In this document: positions 18,602-28,161 of the stretch, one piece after another
How the letters are laid out: the number at the start of each line of letters is the position of its first letter
How positions within the stretch are numbered: position 1 is the first letter of the stretch
Assembly (NCBI GenBank): GCA_002172185.1
Contig: NHHW01000008.1
Span: 97,668-137,550 of the forward strand
From: Euryarchaeota archaeon TMED173
Lineage (GTDB): Archaea; Thermoplasmatota; Poseidoniia; Poseidoniales; Thalassarchaeaceae
Direction: 5' to 3'
Length of the DNA stretch: 39,883 nucleotides
Program-made: the position numbers and the translations under genes
The notes under the pieces: model-generated
The model's input: only the letters and a program-made list of their open reading frames with translations
What the model was told of the DNA's origin: nothing
Databases searched by the model: none

Positions 18602-19000
18602 CTAAGCTATGGTTGACCCTGGAAGTATGCCTTCTGGAAGTTCCAAAAGTCTCACAGTACCATCTGGTTCCAGCGCTCCGAGGACTAGGAACTGTGATAC
18701 GAAACCTGTTGGGAGCGTCTTTTCGCCCAGATTTATTGCAGCTACAACTGTCCTACCAACTAGATTAGCCCTTGAGTAGTTGGTTATCTGAGCTGAGCTC
18801 CAGAGCTTCCCAATTACTGGTCCAAAGTCAACTCTGATCTTATACGAAGGTTTTCTCATCTCAGGAAACTCTTGAACATCATCAATGATTCCCGATCGCA
18901 TGTCCACCGAGAGGAATTCACCTATGCCAATGTACTCCTTTTTCTCTAGTTTTTTTGGATTATAAGGTTGTTTTTCAGTGTCAATTTCGTGCTGACCCAT
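18602..19000 (-). CDS. csaA: CsaA-like tRNA-binding-fold (OB) protein
   Basis: A 132-residue OB-fold protein of the Trbp111/EMAPII family. The text SVDMRSGIIDDVQEFPEM, then RKPSYKIRVDFG and KLWSSAQITNYSR matches the CsaA group, whose members are dimeric and described as export-related chaperones or tRNA binders. A stand-alone domain this size is not a fragment of methionyl- or phenylalanyl-tRNA synthetase. I chose ATG 19000, four bases after the pyrE stop; TTG 19015 would overlap pyrE by 11 bases. Its place between pyrE and a cyclophilin suggests a small operon (pyrE, csaA, cyclophilin) with two folding-related products. Confidence 0.85.
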   Translation of the reverse strand: MGQHEIDTEKQPYNPKKLEKKEYIGIGEFLSVDMRSGIIDDVQEFPEMRKPSYKIRVDFGPVIGKLWSSAQITNYSRANLVGRTVVAAINLGEKTLPTGFVSQFLVLGALEPDGTVRLLELPEGILPGSTIA

Positions 19001-19004
19001 TATC

Positions 19005-19589
19005 TCATCCCGCAATTTCTGATTTCAGTGTTAGAGGAATTAGGGGTATACCTGAATTATCAAAAGCATCTGTCCCCCCCTCTTCTCTATCTAGGATCGT
19101 GATGCAAGCTACAACCATACATCCCATTTCAGAAAGCATATCTGCAGCCTTTAGAGCGGATCCTCCTGTAGTGGTAACGTCTTCCAATAGAACAATTCTA
19201 TCCCCCCTGTTAAGGCTTGAGCCTTCTATTCCCGGCGGGTTTCCAGTCTTACGGCCACCTCTCCCCTTCGGCTCCTTCCTAACAATAAATCCGCGGAGAG
19301 ATGATCCTCTGCCAGCCTTGGCTATAGAAATTCCAGTAAGGGGGACTGCGCCGAGTTCGAGGCCGCCAACTGCATCTACATCTGAAATATTATCTAACTC
19401 GAAGTGTATCAACACTCCAAGCAAATGAGCGCATTCTGGATCCATCATTACTGGTTTCATGTCAAAGAAATGCTTACTTTCTTTTCCACTTGCAAGTGTA
19501 AAAGGTTCTTCTTCGGAGAAAAGATATGCTAGTTGTCTAATCTTCTCAATCAATCGCGATCTCGCTTCATCGACAGAAGTTGATGTCAT
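19005..19589 (-). CDS. pyrE: Orotate phosphoribosyltransferase
   Basis: Transfers the phosphoribosyl group of PRPP to orotate in de novo pyrimidine synthesis. 194 residues. The PRPP-binding motif is IVLLEDVTTTGGSA (residues 132-145); other family features are FTLASGKESKHFFDMKPV near the N terminus and the VRKEPKGRGG loop with the catalytic lysine region. The ATG at 19589 is the clear start. It is divergent from the DNA polymerase D gene with 72 bases between them; I could not pick a convincing TATA box for either direction there. It heads a probable operon with csaA and the cyclophilin gene. Confidence 0.95.
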   Translation of the reverse strand: MTSTSVDEARSRLIEKIRQLAYLFSEEEPFTLASGKESKHFFDMKPVMMDPECAHLLGVLIHFELDNISDVDAVGGLELGAVPLTGISIAKAGRGSSLRGFIVRKEPKGRGGRKTGNPPGIEGSSLNRGDRIVLLEDVTTTGGSALKAADMLSEMGCMVVACITILDREEGGTDAFDNSGIPLIPLTLKSEIAG

Positions 19590-19661
19590 ACTATCTTTTA
19601 CGGACTGGAGGAAGTGGCATGAATATTACCTTGGAAAAACGACTTTTTGACAAAATAAACA

Positions 19662-22600
19662 GTGAATGTTCTTGGACGGTCTAGCAGTAGTGGGGATACT
19701 GAGGGAGGTGGGGCATTGGAAATTAGTACCAGAATAGAAGAAATGGATATTGACAGACTTTCCAAAGAAAATGATTCCTATCAGGTCTGGCTGGATAATA
19801 GAATAGAGGAGGCTTATACAATAGCCAGCGGGGCAAAATCAAAGGGTCTTGACTTTTCTGAGACTATTGAAATCCCCAGAGCAGCTGATTTAGCAAGTAG
19901 GACAGAGAAGCTTCTAGAGGATCCTTATCTATATCCTGATCCGGAAAGAAAGGAAACGCCTGCATTAAGGATTGAGGTTCCTCTAAGGGAGCTTTTACTC
20001 ACACATGATAGAGAGACTGCAGCAATAATGATTGCAATATCGGTAACAAAGGAAATGCACATCAAAACTGGAGATAAGCGACGCGCAATAGATTCAGGAC
20101 TTCGAGTGGGCCTTGCAGTACTAACAGAAGCGGTACTTGTTGCACCCTTAGATGGAATTGGAGAGGTAAGACTCCTGAATAATGAAGATGGTTCAGAGTT
20201 TCTCTCAATAGACTTCTGTGGACCGATAAGAGCGGCTGGAGGTACTGCTCAGGCGATGGGCGTTCTCATTGGAGATATACTTAGACGTGAAATGGGAGTT
20301 AGTAGATACATCCCAACAGTTCCAGAAGTTGAGAGGGTCAAGGAAGAGTTTGGCCTATACAGGGCAAACCTACAGTACAAACCTCCTCCAGAAGAGACTG
20401 AGTTGATTGTCAATGAATGTCCGGTTATGATTAACGGAGAAGAGACTGAAAGGATGGAATGTGCTGGATATAAAGAAGTCAGGAATATAGTAAATGGGAA
20501 TGGAACGTTTAGGACCAGAGTTAGAGGAGGCGTGATGTTAGTTATCGGAGAGGGTCTTTGTCTAAAAGCTCCAAAGATTAGGAGCCATACTGAAAGGCTG
20601 GATGTACCCGGTTGGGATTTTATATCTAGATTCGCAGATAAACAGAAGAGTTCTGGTTCAGAAGGACCTGGGGACAAAGTAAGCAGGATAATCCCGAAAG
20701 AGGAACGATATATGGGCGATGTTATCGCAGGAAGGCCGGTCTTTGGTGAACCTAGAGAACCCGGTGGATTTAGGCTCAGATATGGAAGAAGCAGAGCTAC
20801 CGGCCTTGCAGCTGCTGGATTAAATCCAATAACTATGGAAGCAATGGGTGGTTTTCTTTCTGTGGGTACACAGATGAAAATCGAGGGTCCGGGAAAGGCT
20901 TGCGCAGTGACTCCTTGTATAGAAGTCGAAGGTCCAACTGTTCTACTGAAGAATGGTGATTTAATAAAAATTCGAACAAAGAAGGACTGGAAAGAAGTAG
21001 AAGATGAGCTTGATTCGATTTGGGATTCTGGAGAAATCCTACTTGGATATGGCGAATTTCTAGAAAACAACAAGAGTTTGGTTCCATCTTCATACTCTAT
21101 TGATTGGTGGGCTGCAGATGTTGCTGATTCAATAGACAATCAAGAAAAGATTCGGGCTTTCTCTGATATTGTTGAAATTCTAGTAAAAGATCTCCCCCCC
21201 GGAATGCCATTCAACGGAGCTATTAATCGAGGAGGGGAAGACTCTCTGGAGAGATCTTGGAGGAAGAGGGATTGGGTTTCTTTTCTGAAGGGCCTGAGTT
21301 TGAATTGGTCTCAGATGAAAAAAATTTGTGAGTCATTTGGAACTGCAGTACCCCCTCCTTGGAATCTCTGGTGGTCCGATTTACCAATCCAATTCATTCC
21401 AGAGTTAGTAGAAAATTTGTTGAATTACGGAAAAATTGAGTCGGATTCCCTTAGGATTGTTGGTATCGTAGATGATTGGCCACTCTCAATAGATCAAGAC
21501 GATGTCGGGATTGGCTCACCAATAATGGGGAAATGGCCTCGTTGGACTGAATTGAGTAGGCATGGGGTAGTGAAGTCATCTCTGATGACTTTAGGTCTTT
21601 GTCATTCTCATGATGGGGGCGATATCGTGATAACTCATTTCTGGGAGAGCTTGCTGGATGGTCTCGGACTGGAATTTCAAGAAGGAAAGATTAGAGTTAG
21701 GGTTGATGTTAAGCCATTAGTATCGGAATACGTAGATAGAATTTCATCAAGTCTTGTAAAAATTAATTCTATTGAAGTTGATGGAGTCGATCATTCAGAC
21801 GTTTCAATAGCTAAGTCGTTACTGGAAGACTACGAAGTAGAAAGAGCACTCCAGATAGTTAGGAGATCTTCTTCCCTTCCCCGGTGGGAGGATGCAGTGC
21901 CCTGTAGGATAGGATCCAGGATGGGGAGACCTGAGAAATCAGGTGCTAGAGAAATGAGTCCCCTAGTCCATTCAATTTTTCCTATTGGAGAATATGGTGG
22001 ACCGCAGAGACTTGTGTCTGAGGCTGCTAAAAAAGGCACAATTATGGTAGTTGTTGGACCTAGGTTATGCCAAGAATGTGGTAGACAGAGTCCACATGTT
22101 ACCTGTCATCATCGTATTGAAGAAGACAGCCATATAGAGTGTGGAGGTAGGACAATCCTTGCTCCTAGAAAGAAGAGGGGCAGGAGGAAAGGCGAAAGGA
22201 CTGCAGTAAACCTAGGTTCTGTTCTAGAGGCGAAGAGAAGGAGGCTGGGTCTTGATAGATTGCCGGAGAAGATTAAGGCCGTGAAGGGCCTCTTCTCCGA
22301 AGAACAGTCTCCTGAACCATTGGAGAAAGGAATCCTGAGAGCATTACATGGAGTCTCTGTTTTCAGGGATGGGACTTCTAGATTCGATATGAGTGACGTT
22401 CCAGTTACACACTTCCGACCTGTCGAGATCGGAACTTCATGGAAAAAGCTGGTTGAGCTTGGCTACACGCACGACATTAGAGGTTCTCCACTAACTACTG
22501 ACAAACAGATGGTTGAGTTGTTGCCTCAAGACTTTATCCTATCCAGCTTGGCTGAGAAACATCTTCTCTCGACTTGCTCTTTTGTTGATGATTTATTGAA

Positions 22601-23579
22601 AAGATTCTACGGAATGAAGCCTTTCTACAAGGCCAAGAACCGTGAAGATATTGTTGGACATATAGCGATTGGGCTCGCACCGCATACCTCAGGAGGAGTT
22701 GCCTGCAGAATAATTGGCTGGACTGATGCCTCTGCAGGATACGCGCATCCTCTCTTCCATGCAGCAAAGAGAAGGAATTGCGATGGTGATGAAGATAGCG
22801 TGATGATGCTAATGGACGGTCTGCTAAACTTTACTCAGACTATTCTTCCTGCAAATAGGGGAGGTAGGATGGATGCCCCACTAGTTCTGACGACTAGGCT
22901 AAATGCTAGTGAAATTGACAAAGAGGCTCTAAATGTCGATTGTTCATGGAACTATAGCAGAGATTTCTACGAAGCAACTCTTTCTCAGCCACATCCCAAA
23001 GAAATAGGTGATATTGTGGACATTGTCGAAGGTCGGATTGGGATGATTGGAGAGATTCGAGGTTATGGTTGGACTCATGACTCGGGACCCTTGGATGCAG
23101 GACCAAGAAATTCTTCTTACAAAACCCTAGTTACAATGAAAGACAAATTGGATAGTCAATTGGACCTAGGTAGTGTGCTTCGATCTGTTGCAGTGGAGAG
23201 AGTTGCAAAGCAGGTAATTGAGTCTCATTTTCTTCCTGATATGAGAGGGAATCTAATGGCATACACCAGACAGAAGATTAGATGCGTTAAGTGTGGTGAG
23301 TCCTATCGAAGACTGCCGCTAGCAGGAAAGTGTATCAAGAGAACTATACGCAGTTCGGGAGGTTTCGGAGGAGCTGGTGATTCCTCTTGTGGCGGAAATG
23401 TGGTACTGACAGTATCAGAGGGTGCAGTTAGGAAATATATCCAAATCACAGAAGAAGTGATTCAAGAGTATGGAGTGGATGGCTACACCAAAGACAGAGT
23501 TGATTGGATGTCAGCAAGTGTTGACTCTCTGTTCAAAAACGATAGAGTCACTGTGATGACTCTGGAAGATTTCATTTGA
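19662..23579 (+). CDS. polC: DNA polymerase D large subunit (DP2), intein-free
   Basis: Catalytic subunit of the euryarchaeal replicative polymerase PolD, working with a small exonuclease subunit (DP1) that is not in this window. 1305 residues. The active site is NCDGDEDSVMMLMDGLLNF with Asp1041 and Asp1043 as the metal-binding pair, followed by ILPANRGGRMDAPLVLTT. Zinc-binding cysteines appear at about 803 (CQECGRQSPHVTCHH) and at the C terminus (CVKCGESYRRLPLAGKC with SSCGGNVVLT, from about 1207). The sequence runs straight through the NCDGDED site where some archaea carry an intein, so none is present. The start is uncertain: GTG 19662 is the longest option, ATG 19743 is the first ATG. The 3' end overlaps the convergent preflagellin peptidase gene by eight bases. 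Confidence 0.97.
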   Translation: MNVLGRSSSSGDTEGGGALEISTRIEEMDIDRLSKENDSYQVWLDNRIEEAYTIASGAKSKGLDFSETIEIPRAADLASRTEKLLEDPYLYPDPERKETPALRIEVPLRELLLTHDRETAAIMIAISVTKEMHIKTGDKRRAIDSGLRVGLAVLTEAVLVAPLDGIGEVRLLNNEDGSEFLSIDFCGPIRAAGGTAQAMGVLIGDILRREMGVSRYIPTVPEVERVKEEFGLYRANLQYKPPPEETELIVNECPVMINGEETERMECAGYKEVRNIVNGNGTFRTRVRGGVMLVIGEGLCLKAPKIRSHTERLDVPGWDFISRFADKQKSSGSEGPGDKVSRIIPKEERYMGDVIAGRPVFGEPREPGGFRLRYGRSRATGLAAAGLNPITMEAMGGFLSVGTQMKIEGPGKACAVTPCIEVEGPTVLLKNGDLIKIRTKKDWKEVEDELDSIWDSGEILLGYGEFLENNKSLVPSSYSIDWWAADVADSIDNQEKIRAFSDIVEILVKDLPPGMPFNGAINRGGEDSLERSWRKRDWVSFLKGLSLNWSQMKKICESFGTAVPPPWNLWWSDLPIQFIPELVENLLNYGKIESDSLRIVGIVDDWPLSIDQDDVGIGSPIMGKWPRWTELSRHGVVKSSLMTLGLCHSHDGGDIVITHFWESLLDGLGLEFQEGKIRVRVDVKPLVSEYVDRISSSLVKINSIEVDGVDHSDVSIAKSLLEDYEVERALQIVRRSSSLPRWEDAVPCRIGSRMGRPEKSGAREMSPLVHSIFPIGEYGGPQRLVSEAAKKGTIMVVVGPRLCQECGRQSPHVTCHHRIEEDSHIECGGRTILAPRKKRGRRKGERTAVNLGSVLEAKRRRLGLDRLPEKIKAVKGLFSEEQSPEPLEKGILRALHGVSVFRDGTSRFDMSDVPVTHFRPVEIGTSWKKLVELGYTHDIRGSPLTTDKQMVELLPQDFILSSLAEKHLLSTCSFVDDLLKRFYGMKPFYKAKNREDIVGHIAIGLAPHTSGGVACRIIGWTDASAGYAHPLFHAAKRRNCDGDEDSVMMLMDGLLNFTQTILPANRGGRMDAPLVLTTRLNASEIDKEALNVDCSWNYSRDFYEATLSQPHPKEIGDIVDIVEGRIGMIGEIRGYGWTHDSGPLDAGPRNSSYKTLVTMKDKLDSQLDLGSVLRSVAVERVAKQVIESHFLPDMRGNLMAYTRQKIRCVKCGESYRRLPLAGKCIKRTIRSSGGFGGAGDSSCGGNVVLTVSEGAVRKYIQITEEVIQEYGVDGYTKDRVDWMSASVDSLFKNDRVTVMTLEDFI

Positions 23580-24543
23580 GAAGATATGCCAAGGGATCTC
23601 CAAATAACATGAGTGGGATCAAAGCAAAGAATAGGTACACCAGGAATGGGTGCTTTGTCGCTACCCAAGCTTCTTCCACCCCCATAGACTCCAGTCTCTC
23701 AAGATTCTCCTCGAAATTACTTAGAGATGAGTGCTTCGAAGGCAGAATCCTATTTACAACTCTTGGTTCATCTTCTGTACCTGCTACTTCGGTGAGAATC
23801 CAAGATGGACCGGCTATGATTCCTGAAAGGGGCTTCTTTGTTGCATGCCATGCCATCTTGAAGTCGGGTGCCTTTGAAACGTCTCCTCTAGCTACATTAC
23901 TCAGGAAGATTATCGGGGCTGCTAGGATAAAGGATGCCCCTGCCCAAAGGAATAGTGCCATCGAAGGAGGAATGCGGAATGTATTTTCTACTGAGAAATA
24001 CATCTGCTCTGGGATGAATGCCCACGATGGGAAGAATAGAGTGACCAGGACTAGTGCCTTTACATCTGCTCCACCGGGAATTATCCTAGCTTTCCATGCA
24101 GACAGAAAGAGCATCATAGTCAGTATTGCTCCTAAGGAGCTCCACCAGAGCATTGTCTGGTTAGATTCTTCGCCTAATACAAGATTGACAAAATTCGTAT
24201 CAGAGAATTCTATGGTACCAATTAATATTCCAGCTATACCAATTAGATATATCATTGAAAGAGTAAGTTGTTCGATCTGCCATTCCCTGAATCTACGAAG
24301 ATCAGGAATTCTATAGAAGCATATTGAGAATACTGCAATCATTGCTGATATCGTCATCAAATTAGCGGGCCCAGAGTTGTTTGATACCATCTCTAATGCT
24401 AGGATGATTGTAGCTGGGATTGCCCATATCTTCCAATGCATGTCCCTCACTGACAGAGTCTGAAAGTCAGAACGAGCGGCTATGAACATACAAGAGAAAA
24501 TCATGGAAATTCTAAGTGTGGACAGGAATGGGTCCGGAGACAT
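23572..24543 (-). CDS. flaK: A24 family preflagellin/prepilin peptidase (FlaK/PibD type)
   Basis: Membrane aspartic protease that removes the class III signal peptide of archaellins and pilins. 323 residues, mostly hydrophobic with about six or more membrane helices. The two catalytic aspartates are visible: one in AARSDFQTLSVRD after the first helix and one in the GxGD-type motif IPGGADVKALVLV. The fold is longer than minimal FlaK, with a soluble loop between later helices. Position is 44 bases downstream of flaJ on the same strand, so it closes the archaellum cluster; the likely substrate is the archaellin encoded by flaB here, plus FlaF and FlaG if processed. Confidence 0.85.
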   Translation of the reverse strand: MSPDPFLSTLRISMIFSCMFIAARSDFQTLSVRDMHWKIWAIPATIILALEMVSNNSGPANLMTISAMIAVFSICFYRIPDLRRFREWQIEQLTLSMIYLIGIAGILIGTIEFSDTNFVNLVLGEESNQTMLWWSSLGAILTMMLFLSAWKARIIPGGADVKALVLVTLFFPSWAFIPEQMYFSVENTFRIPPSMALFLWAGASFILAAPIIFLSNVARGDVSKAPDFKMAWHATKKPLSGIIAGPSWILTEVAGTEDEPRVVNRILPSKHSSLSNFEENLERLESMGVEEAWVATKHPFLVYLFFALIPLMLFGDPLAYLLK

Positions 24544-24587
24544 ATATTACTCAGGATAGGGGCAATTGACATCAAGCCTTCGTGACG

Positions 24588-26390
24588 CTATGCGGTGGAT
24601 TGGAACAGTCCTACGGACTGTTCGAGAATCCACGAACTAACGAAATTGGCGATTCCCGCTAACCACATCATCTGTATCATTTGGCCGAGAACTAGTGTTG
24701 TTCCACCGCCACGAATCCGTGCAGTAATCAAGCCAAGTGCGAATATGGTTACTACAATCAAGAAAGACCCTATTAGTTGGAACACAGCTATGTTCTCGTC
24801 TACTCCCGTGGTCTCGCCGAGCACTGGTAGAGCGATGTCAACTCCTGCAGATGCTGTTCCGGCTTCTCCAGTACTATCAACGAGACCAGCAGCGACCTGG
24901 GCAATCGTCTCACCGAGACCTGAGATAATCGAAGTAGTGATGTTCAGAGCGATGATCATTGCGATAAGAAGACCGTATGAAACACTCCTCATCACATTTG
25001 CAGAGATCTGTCTCCTCTGCCTAAGTCCTAGTAGGGTAGTGGTACTCTGGGAAACCTGATCTCCGACCAGACCAGCCTCACCGGTTGAGGAGGAGCCTTC
25101 GATGAAGACCCTGGTGAATCTAGATACCATCATCGAGTTATTGTCTGCAGCAAACCAGTTCCAAGAGTAATCGCTGTTTATTCTCATTGAGAGCCTCTTT
25201 TCTAGATTCATAATTGATTCGTCCAATGCTCCGAAGTCGATTCCAGATAGAGCCTTGACCATTGCGCTAGGCTCTTGAGCCCTTGCTTGGGCGGTCCCAC
25301 CGAAGGCTCTAATGAACTCGGGGAAAGCCTCGTCCCTCCTCCTTACTCTCGTCTCCTCTTGCCCTGTGAGCAGGGCTGGAGCCATGAGTGGTGACATCAT
25401 AACTGCGATTAGCAGTAGTCCGATGTAGTTCCAATTGTCTATGAGGAAGCCAACTCCGTACCAAGCGATGAAGATTATGAAGAGAAGAAACATTATCGCA
25501 CCTAGAATAGCAGATATGATCCAAGCCCTTCTGATTTCTACGGCTTGTTGGGTATTGTATCCGTGTTTAGCGAACAGATCCTCGTGAGGGATAACAAGGG
25601 TGAACAAGTACCATGCACCGAGTTGAAGCAATGCGAATAGTGCGCCGGTTAGAAGGACCCACCTTGACCTGATGAGGATATCTATCCAGTCATCGGACTC
25701 GCCTCCAACTTGGAATAGGATAAGGTGAAGCCCTGATACCACCATCAGAAGTAGACCGGTAGTTGTGAGGGAAACGAACGTCTCTCGAAGTGTATCCAGC
25801 TGCTCTAGTCTAGCATCATAAATAGTGGTGAAAGCTTGTTCGAAGGTCTCGTTCTCGCTCACGAAAAACTCACCTATTGGCTGTCCGACCTCCACCGAGA
25901 AGGCCATCCTGTCTAGGAAATCACTCCAGATCGCCGAGGGACTCTGTTTTCCGACAATTCTAGCTGCGTCTGGAAGATTTGTGTGCCATTTTGATACCAG
26001 GGTCTCTATTGCTTGGATCTCTTTGGCTAGGGCTCCATAGTCGCCCATCTCCTTCAGTACGTCGAACATTCCCTTCTCAGCCGACTCGCCCATAGAGAGA
26101 ATTCCCATTCTAGTCATGAACATGTGCATATCTTGCTCAATCTGAATCGCCTCTGCAGCAACTTGTGTTACGGGATATGCCAAGGTAGCAACAAGACCCA
26201 AAATCGGGAATGCGAGTATTAGCGATAGTGCCCCCAGGGTGCCGACTTCTGCGTTTACTAGAAACCAGACCGTTAATCCGGCCACGAGGCCCATGAGTGT
26301 GGCTGGAAGAGAAAAAAGTAGTAGATATCGTGAGAAGGGCATGCCAAGACGTATTTTAGCAATCTGCCACGTGGAAAACTTGTTCTCCAT
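24588..26390 (-). CDS. flaJ: Archaellum membrane platform protein FlaJ/ArlJ
   Basis: Polytopic membrane protein that couples the FlaI ATPase to filament assembly and rotation. About 600 residues with two T2SSF-like halves and membrane-helix clusters near residues 22-75, 205-250, 285-330 and at the C terminus. A cytoplasmic charged loop includes EETRVRRRDEAFPEFIRAFG, a typical T2SSF-like signature. I start it at ATG 26390 because GGTGAT lies exactly four bases upstream and overlaps the flaI stop; the GTG at 26399 is inside that Shine-Dalgarno. Between flaI and flaK in the operon. Confidence 0.93.
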   Translation of the reverse strand: MENKFSTWQIAKIRLGMPFSRYLLLFSLPATLMGLVAGLTVWFLVNAEVGTLGALSLILAFPILGLVATLAYPVTQVAAEAIQIEQDMHMFMTRMGILSMGESAEKGMFDVLKEMGDYGALAKEIQAIETLVSKWHTNLPDAARIVGKQSPSAIWSDFLDRMAFSVEVGQPIGEFFVSENETFEQAFTTIYDARLEQLDTLRETFVSLTTTGLLLMVVSGLHLILFQVGGESDDWIDILIRSRWVLLTGALFALLQLGAWYLFTLVIPHEDLFAKHGYNTQQAVEIRRAWIISAILGAIMFLLFIIFIAWYGVGFLIDNWNYIGLLLIAVMMSPLMAPALLTGQEETRVRRRDEAFPEFIRAFGGTAQARAQEPSAMVKALSGIDFGALDESIMNLEKRLSMRINSDYSWNWFAADNNSMMVSRFTRVFIEGSSSTGEAGLVGDQVSQSTTTLLGLRQRRQISANVMRSVSYGLLIAMIIALNITTSIISGLGETIAQVAAGLVDSTGEAGTASAGVDIALPVLGETTGVDENIAVFQLIGSFLIVVTIFALGLITARIRGGGTTLVLGQMIQMMWLAGIANFVSSWILEQSVGLFQSTA

Positions 26391-26394
26391 TTTT

Positions 26395-26400
26395 ATCACC
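26395..26400 (-). promoter_or_regulatory. Shine-Dalgarno GGTGAT for flaJ
   Basis: GGTGAT, complementary to the archaeal 16S rRNA 3' end, ends four bases before ATG 26390 and overlaps the flaI TAG stop by one base. It decides the flaJ start and implies coupled translation. Confidence 0.7.
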
Positions 26401-28145
26401 TAGTGATTTATTCCCGTCCATGTCTCTATTGAACTGGCGAATCTGTCCCAACCTTCCTTGTAGTATATGTCAAGAAGATCGTAGACGTCGTCGTAGTGAG
26501 TGAGATCACGATCACACATGATTTGGATAGCGTCTGTTCTTCGTTCCAATTCGTCATAGATGTCTCGCTTACTCCTGAAACCCATCCTAGGAGCGATCTT
26601 GTTTTCGAGCATATCCGACTGGAACATCCCCCTGAAGTAGACCACATCAGCAACAGGGTCCCACTCGAACATGTTCCTTGTCAGAATACCATCCGCCGTC
26701 TTATCGAATCCAATAACCTCGCTAACACCTGTGATCCTTCGAGCTATTCCGCCACCTGGAGCTTCGACCACCTCTTGGAAGATAGCGAAGTTCAGGTTAT
26801 CAAAGAACCTGGCTGGAACGTTGATTGGGTCTCCTGTGAACCTCTGAATTAGTTTGACGATGTTTGATGCGTGGAAGGTCCCAACCACAGGGTGTCCTGT
26901 CTGCATGGCTTGGAATGCGATTGCGCCCTCTACGCCCCTTATTTCTCCTATGATGATGTATCTTGGCCTTGATCTAAGGGCGGCTTTGAGAAGATCAAAC
27001 ATTTCTACCCTAGAGTCCTCGTTCTTGGAGTCTCGTGTGATCAGTCTTTGCCAAATTGGGTGTGCTACCTTCACTTCAGGCGTGTCTTCGGCTGTGTAAA
27101 TCTTGACGTTGTGGTCTATGAAGGGTAGGACAGCGTTTAGAGTAGTGGTTTTCCCAGAGGCGGTCTCTCCAGAGACCAGCATGGACATTCCACTTTCCAA
27201 TCCCAGCCAAATATATGCTGCCATTTGTGCAGAAAGCGTCTTCCATTTGATTAGCTGGATGATTGAGATCGTCTCCTCTGCGAACTTTCTTATTGTGAAA
27301 GATGAGCCTTGGATTGAAACGTCGTCGCTGTAGATTATGTTAATTCTTGAACCGTCAAGAAGAGCCCCATCGACAATAGGCTTGCTGTCTGAAACAGGTC
27401 TACCGATACGCTCTGACATTGACCTTAGGTAGCCGGTAAGAAGCTCCTGATCTTTGAATGCGATGTTTGATGTAAGCATTGGGAATACCTTGTGATCCAT
27501 GTGAATCTGGCTCATTCCTATGGAGTGGATATCCTCCAGCATCTCATCTGCGAGTAGAGTCTCCAATGGTCCATTGTTCACTAGATCTCTTACGACTACG
27601 TACTTCAGTCTGGTTAGTTGGTCTTCGGTAACCTTTAATTTGGACTCTCCGAAACCCAGTAGCTCCCTAGCTTGATTGACTACCGGATTAGCCAGAAGAG
27701 AGACAGAAGAGGTGGTAGTCATCGCATCCATCATCTCGTGAATCATCTCAATGAATTCCTCGTCATTTTCGAATCTCTCTTTCTGGGGTGCGTCTCTGAG
27801 AAGCCTCTCAACAATGAGGTCCCTCATCTCCTCTTCTTCGCCGGTGATTGTTGGCTCAAGACCGTACCAGAATGTGTTACCTGCCCCATCTGCACCTTCT
27901 GGAGGGGAGTAAACGTGAGCGAAGCAAGGAGGTTTGGTTGAATAAATCAGGTTTCTAGGGGATACGTTCTTTGCATCTCTGTCCAGTGGCCCATAGTATA
28001 TCGGCCTAGATCCATGCTTGGCTTCGAAGTCCTCGACCCATTCGCGGATGTGTGGGAATTCTGCCATAAGCCCACCAAGATCCCCAGGTTGGATCTTGAA
28101 TTCGGGCTCTTTCGGCTTATCGTCGGCTTCTTGTTCGGTAACCAT
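26400..28145 (-). CDS. flaI: Archaellum motor ATPase FlaI/ArlI
   Basis: Hexameric secretion ATPase that powers assembly and rotation of the archaellum. About 581 residues from ATG 28145. Walker A is SGETASGKTTTLNA (about 325-338), the Walker B region is RPRYIIIGEIRGVEG (about 395-408), and the His box is TGHPVVGTFHASN (about 418). The N-terminal region HMDHKVFPMLTSNIAF and the GSRINIIYSDDVSIQGSSF block match the FlaI/GspE N-terminal domain. The TTG at 28187 would overlap flaH by 26 bases; ATG 28145 with AGGAG ten bases upstream, 17 bases after the flaH stop, is more likely. Confidence 0.96.
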   Translation of the reverse strand: MVTEQEADDKPKEPEFKIQPGDLGGLMAEFPHIREWVEDFEAKHGSRPIYYGPLDRDAKNVSPRNLIYSTKPPCFAHVYSPPEGADGAGNTFWYGLEPTITGEEEEMRDLIVERLLRDAPQKERFENDEEFIEMIHEMMDAMTTTSSVSLLANPVVNQARELLGFGESKLKVTEDQLTRLKYVVVRDLVNNGPLETLLADEMLEDIHSIGMSQIHMDHKVFPMLTSNIAFKDQELLTGYLRSMSERIGRPVSDSKPIVDGALLDGSRINIIYSDDVSIQGSSFTIRKFAEETISIIQLIKWKTLSAQMAAYIWLGLESGMSMLVSGETASGKTTTLNAVLPFIDHNVKIYTAEDTPEVKVAHPIWQRLITRDSKNEDSRVEMFDLLKAALRSRPRYIIIGEIRGVEGAIAFQAMQTGHPVVGTFHASNIVKLIQRFTGDPINVPARFFDNLNFAIFQEVVEAPGGGIARRITGVSEVIGFDKTADGILTRNMFEWDPVADVVYFRGMFQSDMLENKIAPRMGFRSKRDIYDELERRTDAIQIMCDRDLTHYDDVYDLLDIYYKEGWDRFASSIETWTGINH

Positions 28146-28161
28146 TTGAATCCAACTCCTA

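Noticed and set aside
20249-21139. 296-codon minus-strand open frame inside polC
   Set aside because: It is antisense to conserved DP2 sequence, Pro/Ser-rich with no domain, so a shadow.
22770-22860. Intein in the DNA polymerase D active site
   Set aside because: The NCDGDED region reads straight into MMLMDGLLNF and ILPANRGG with no Cys/Ser-led insertion.
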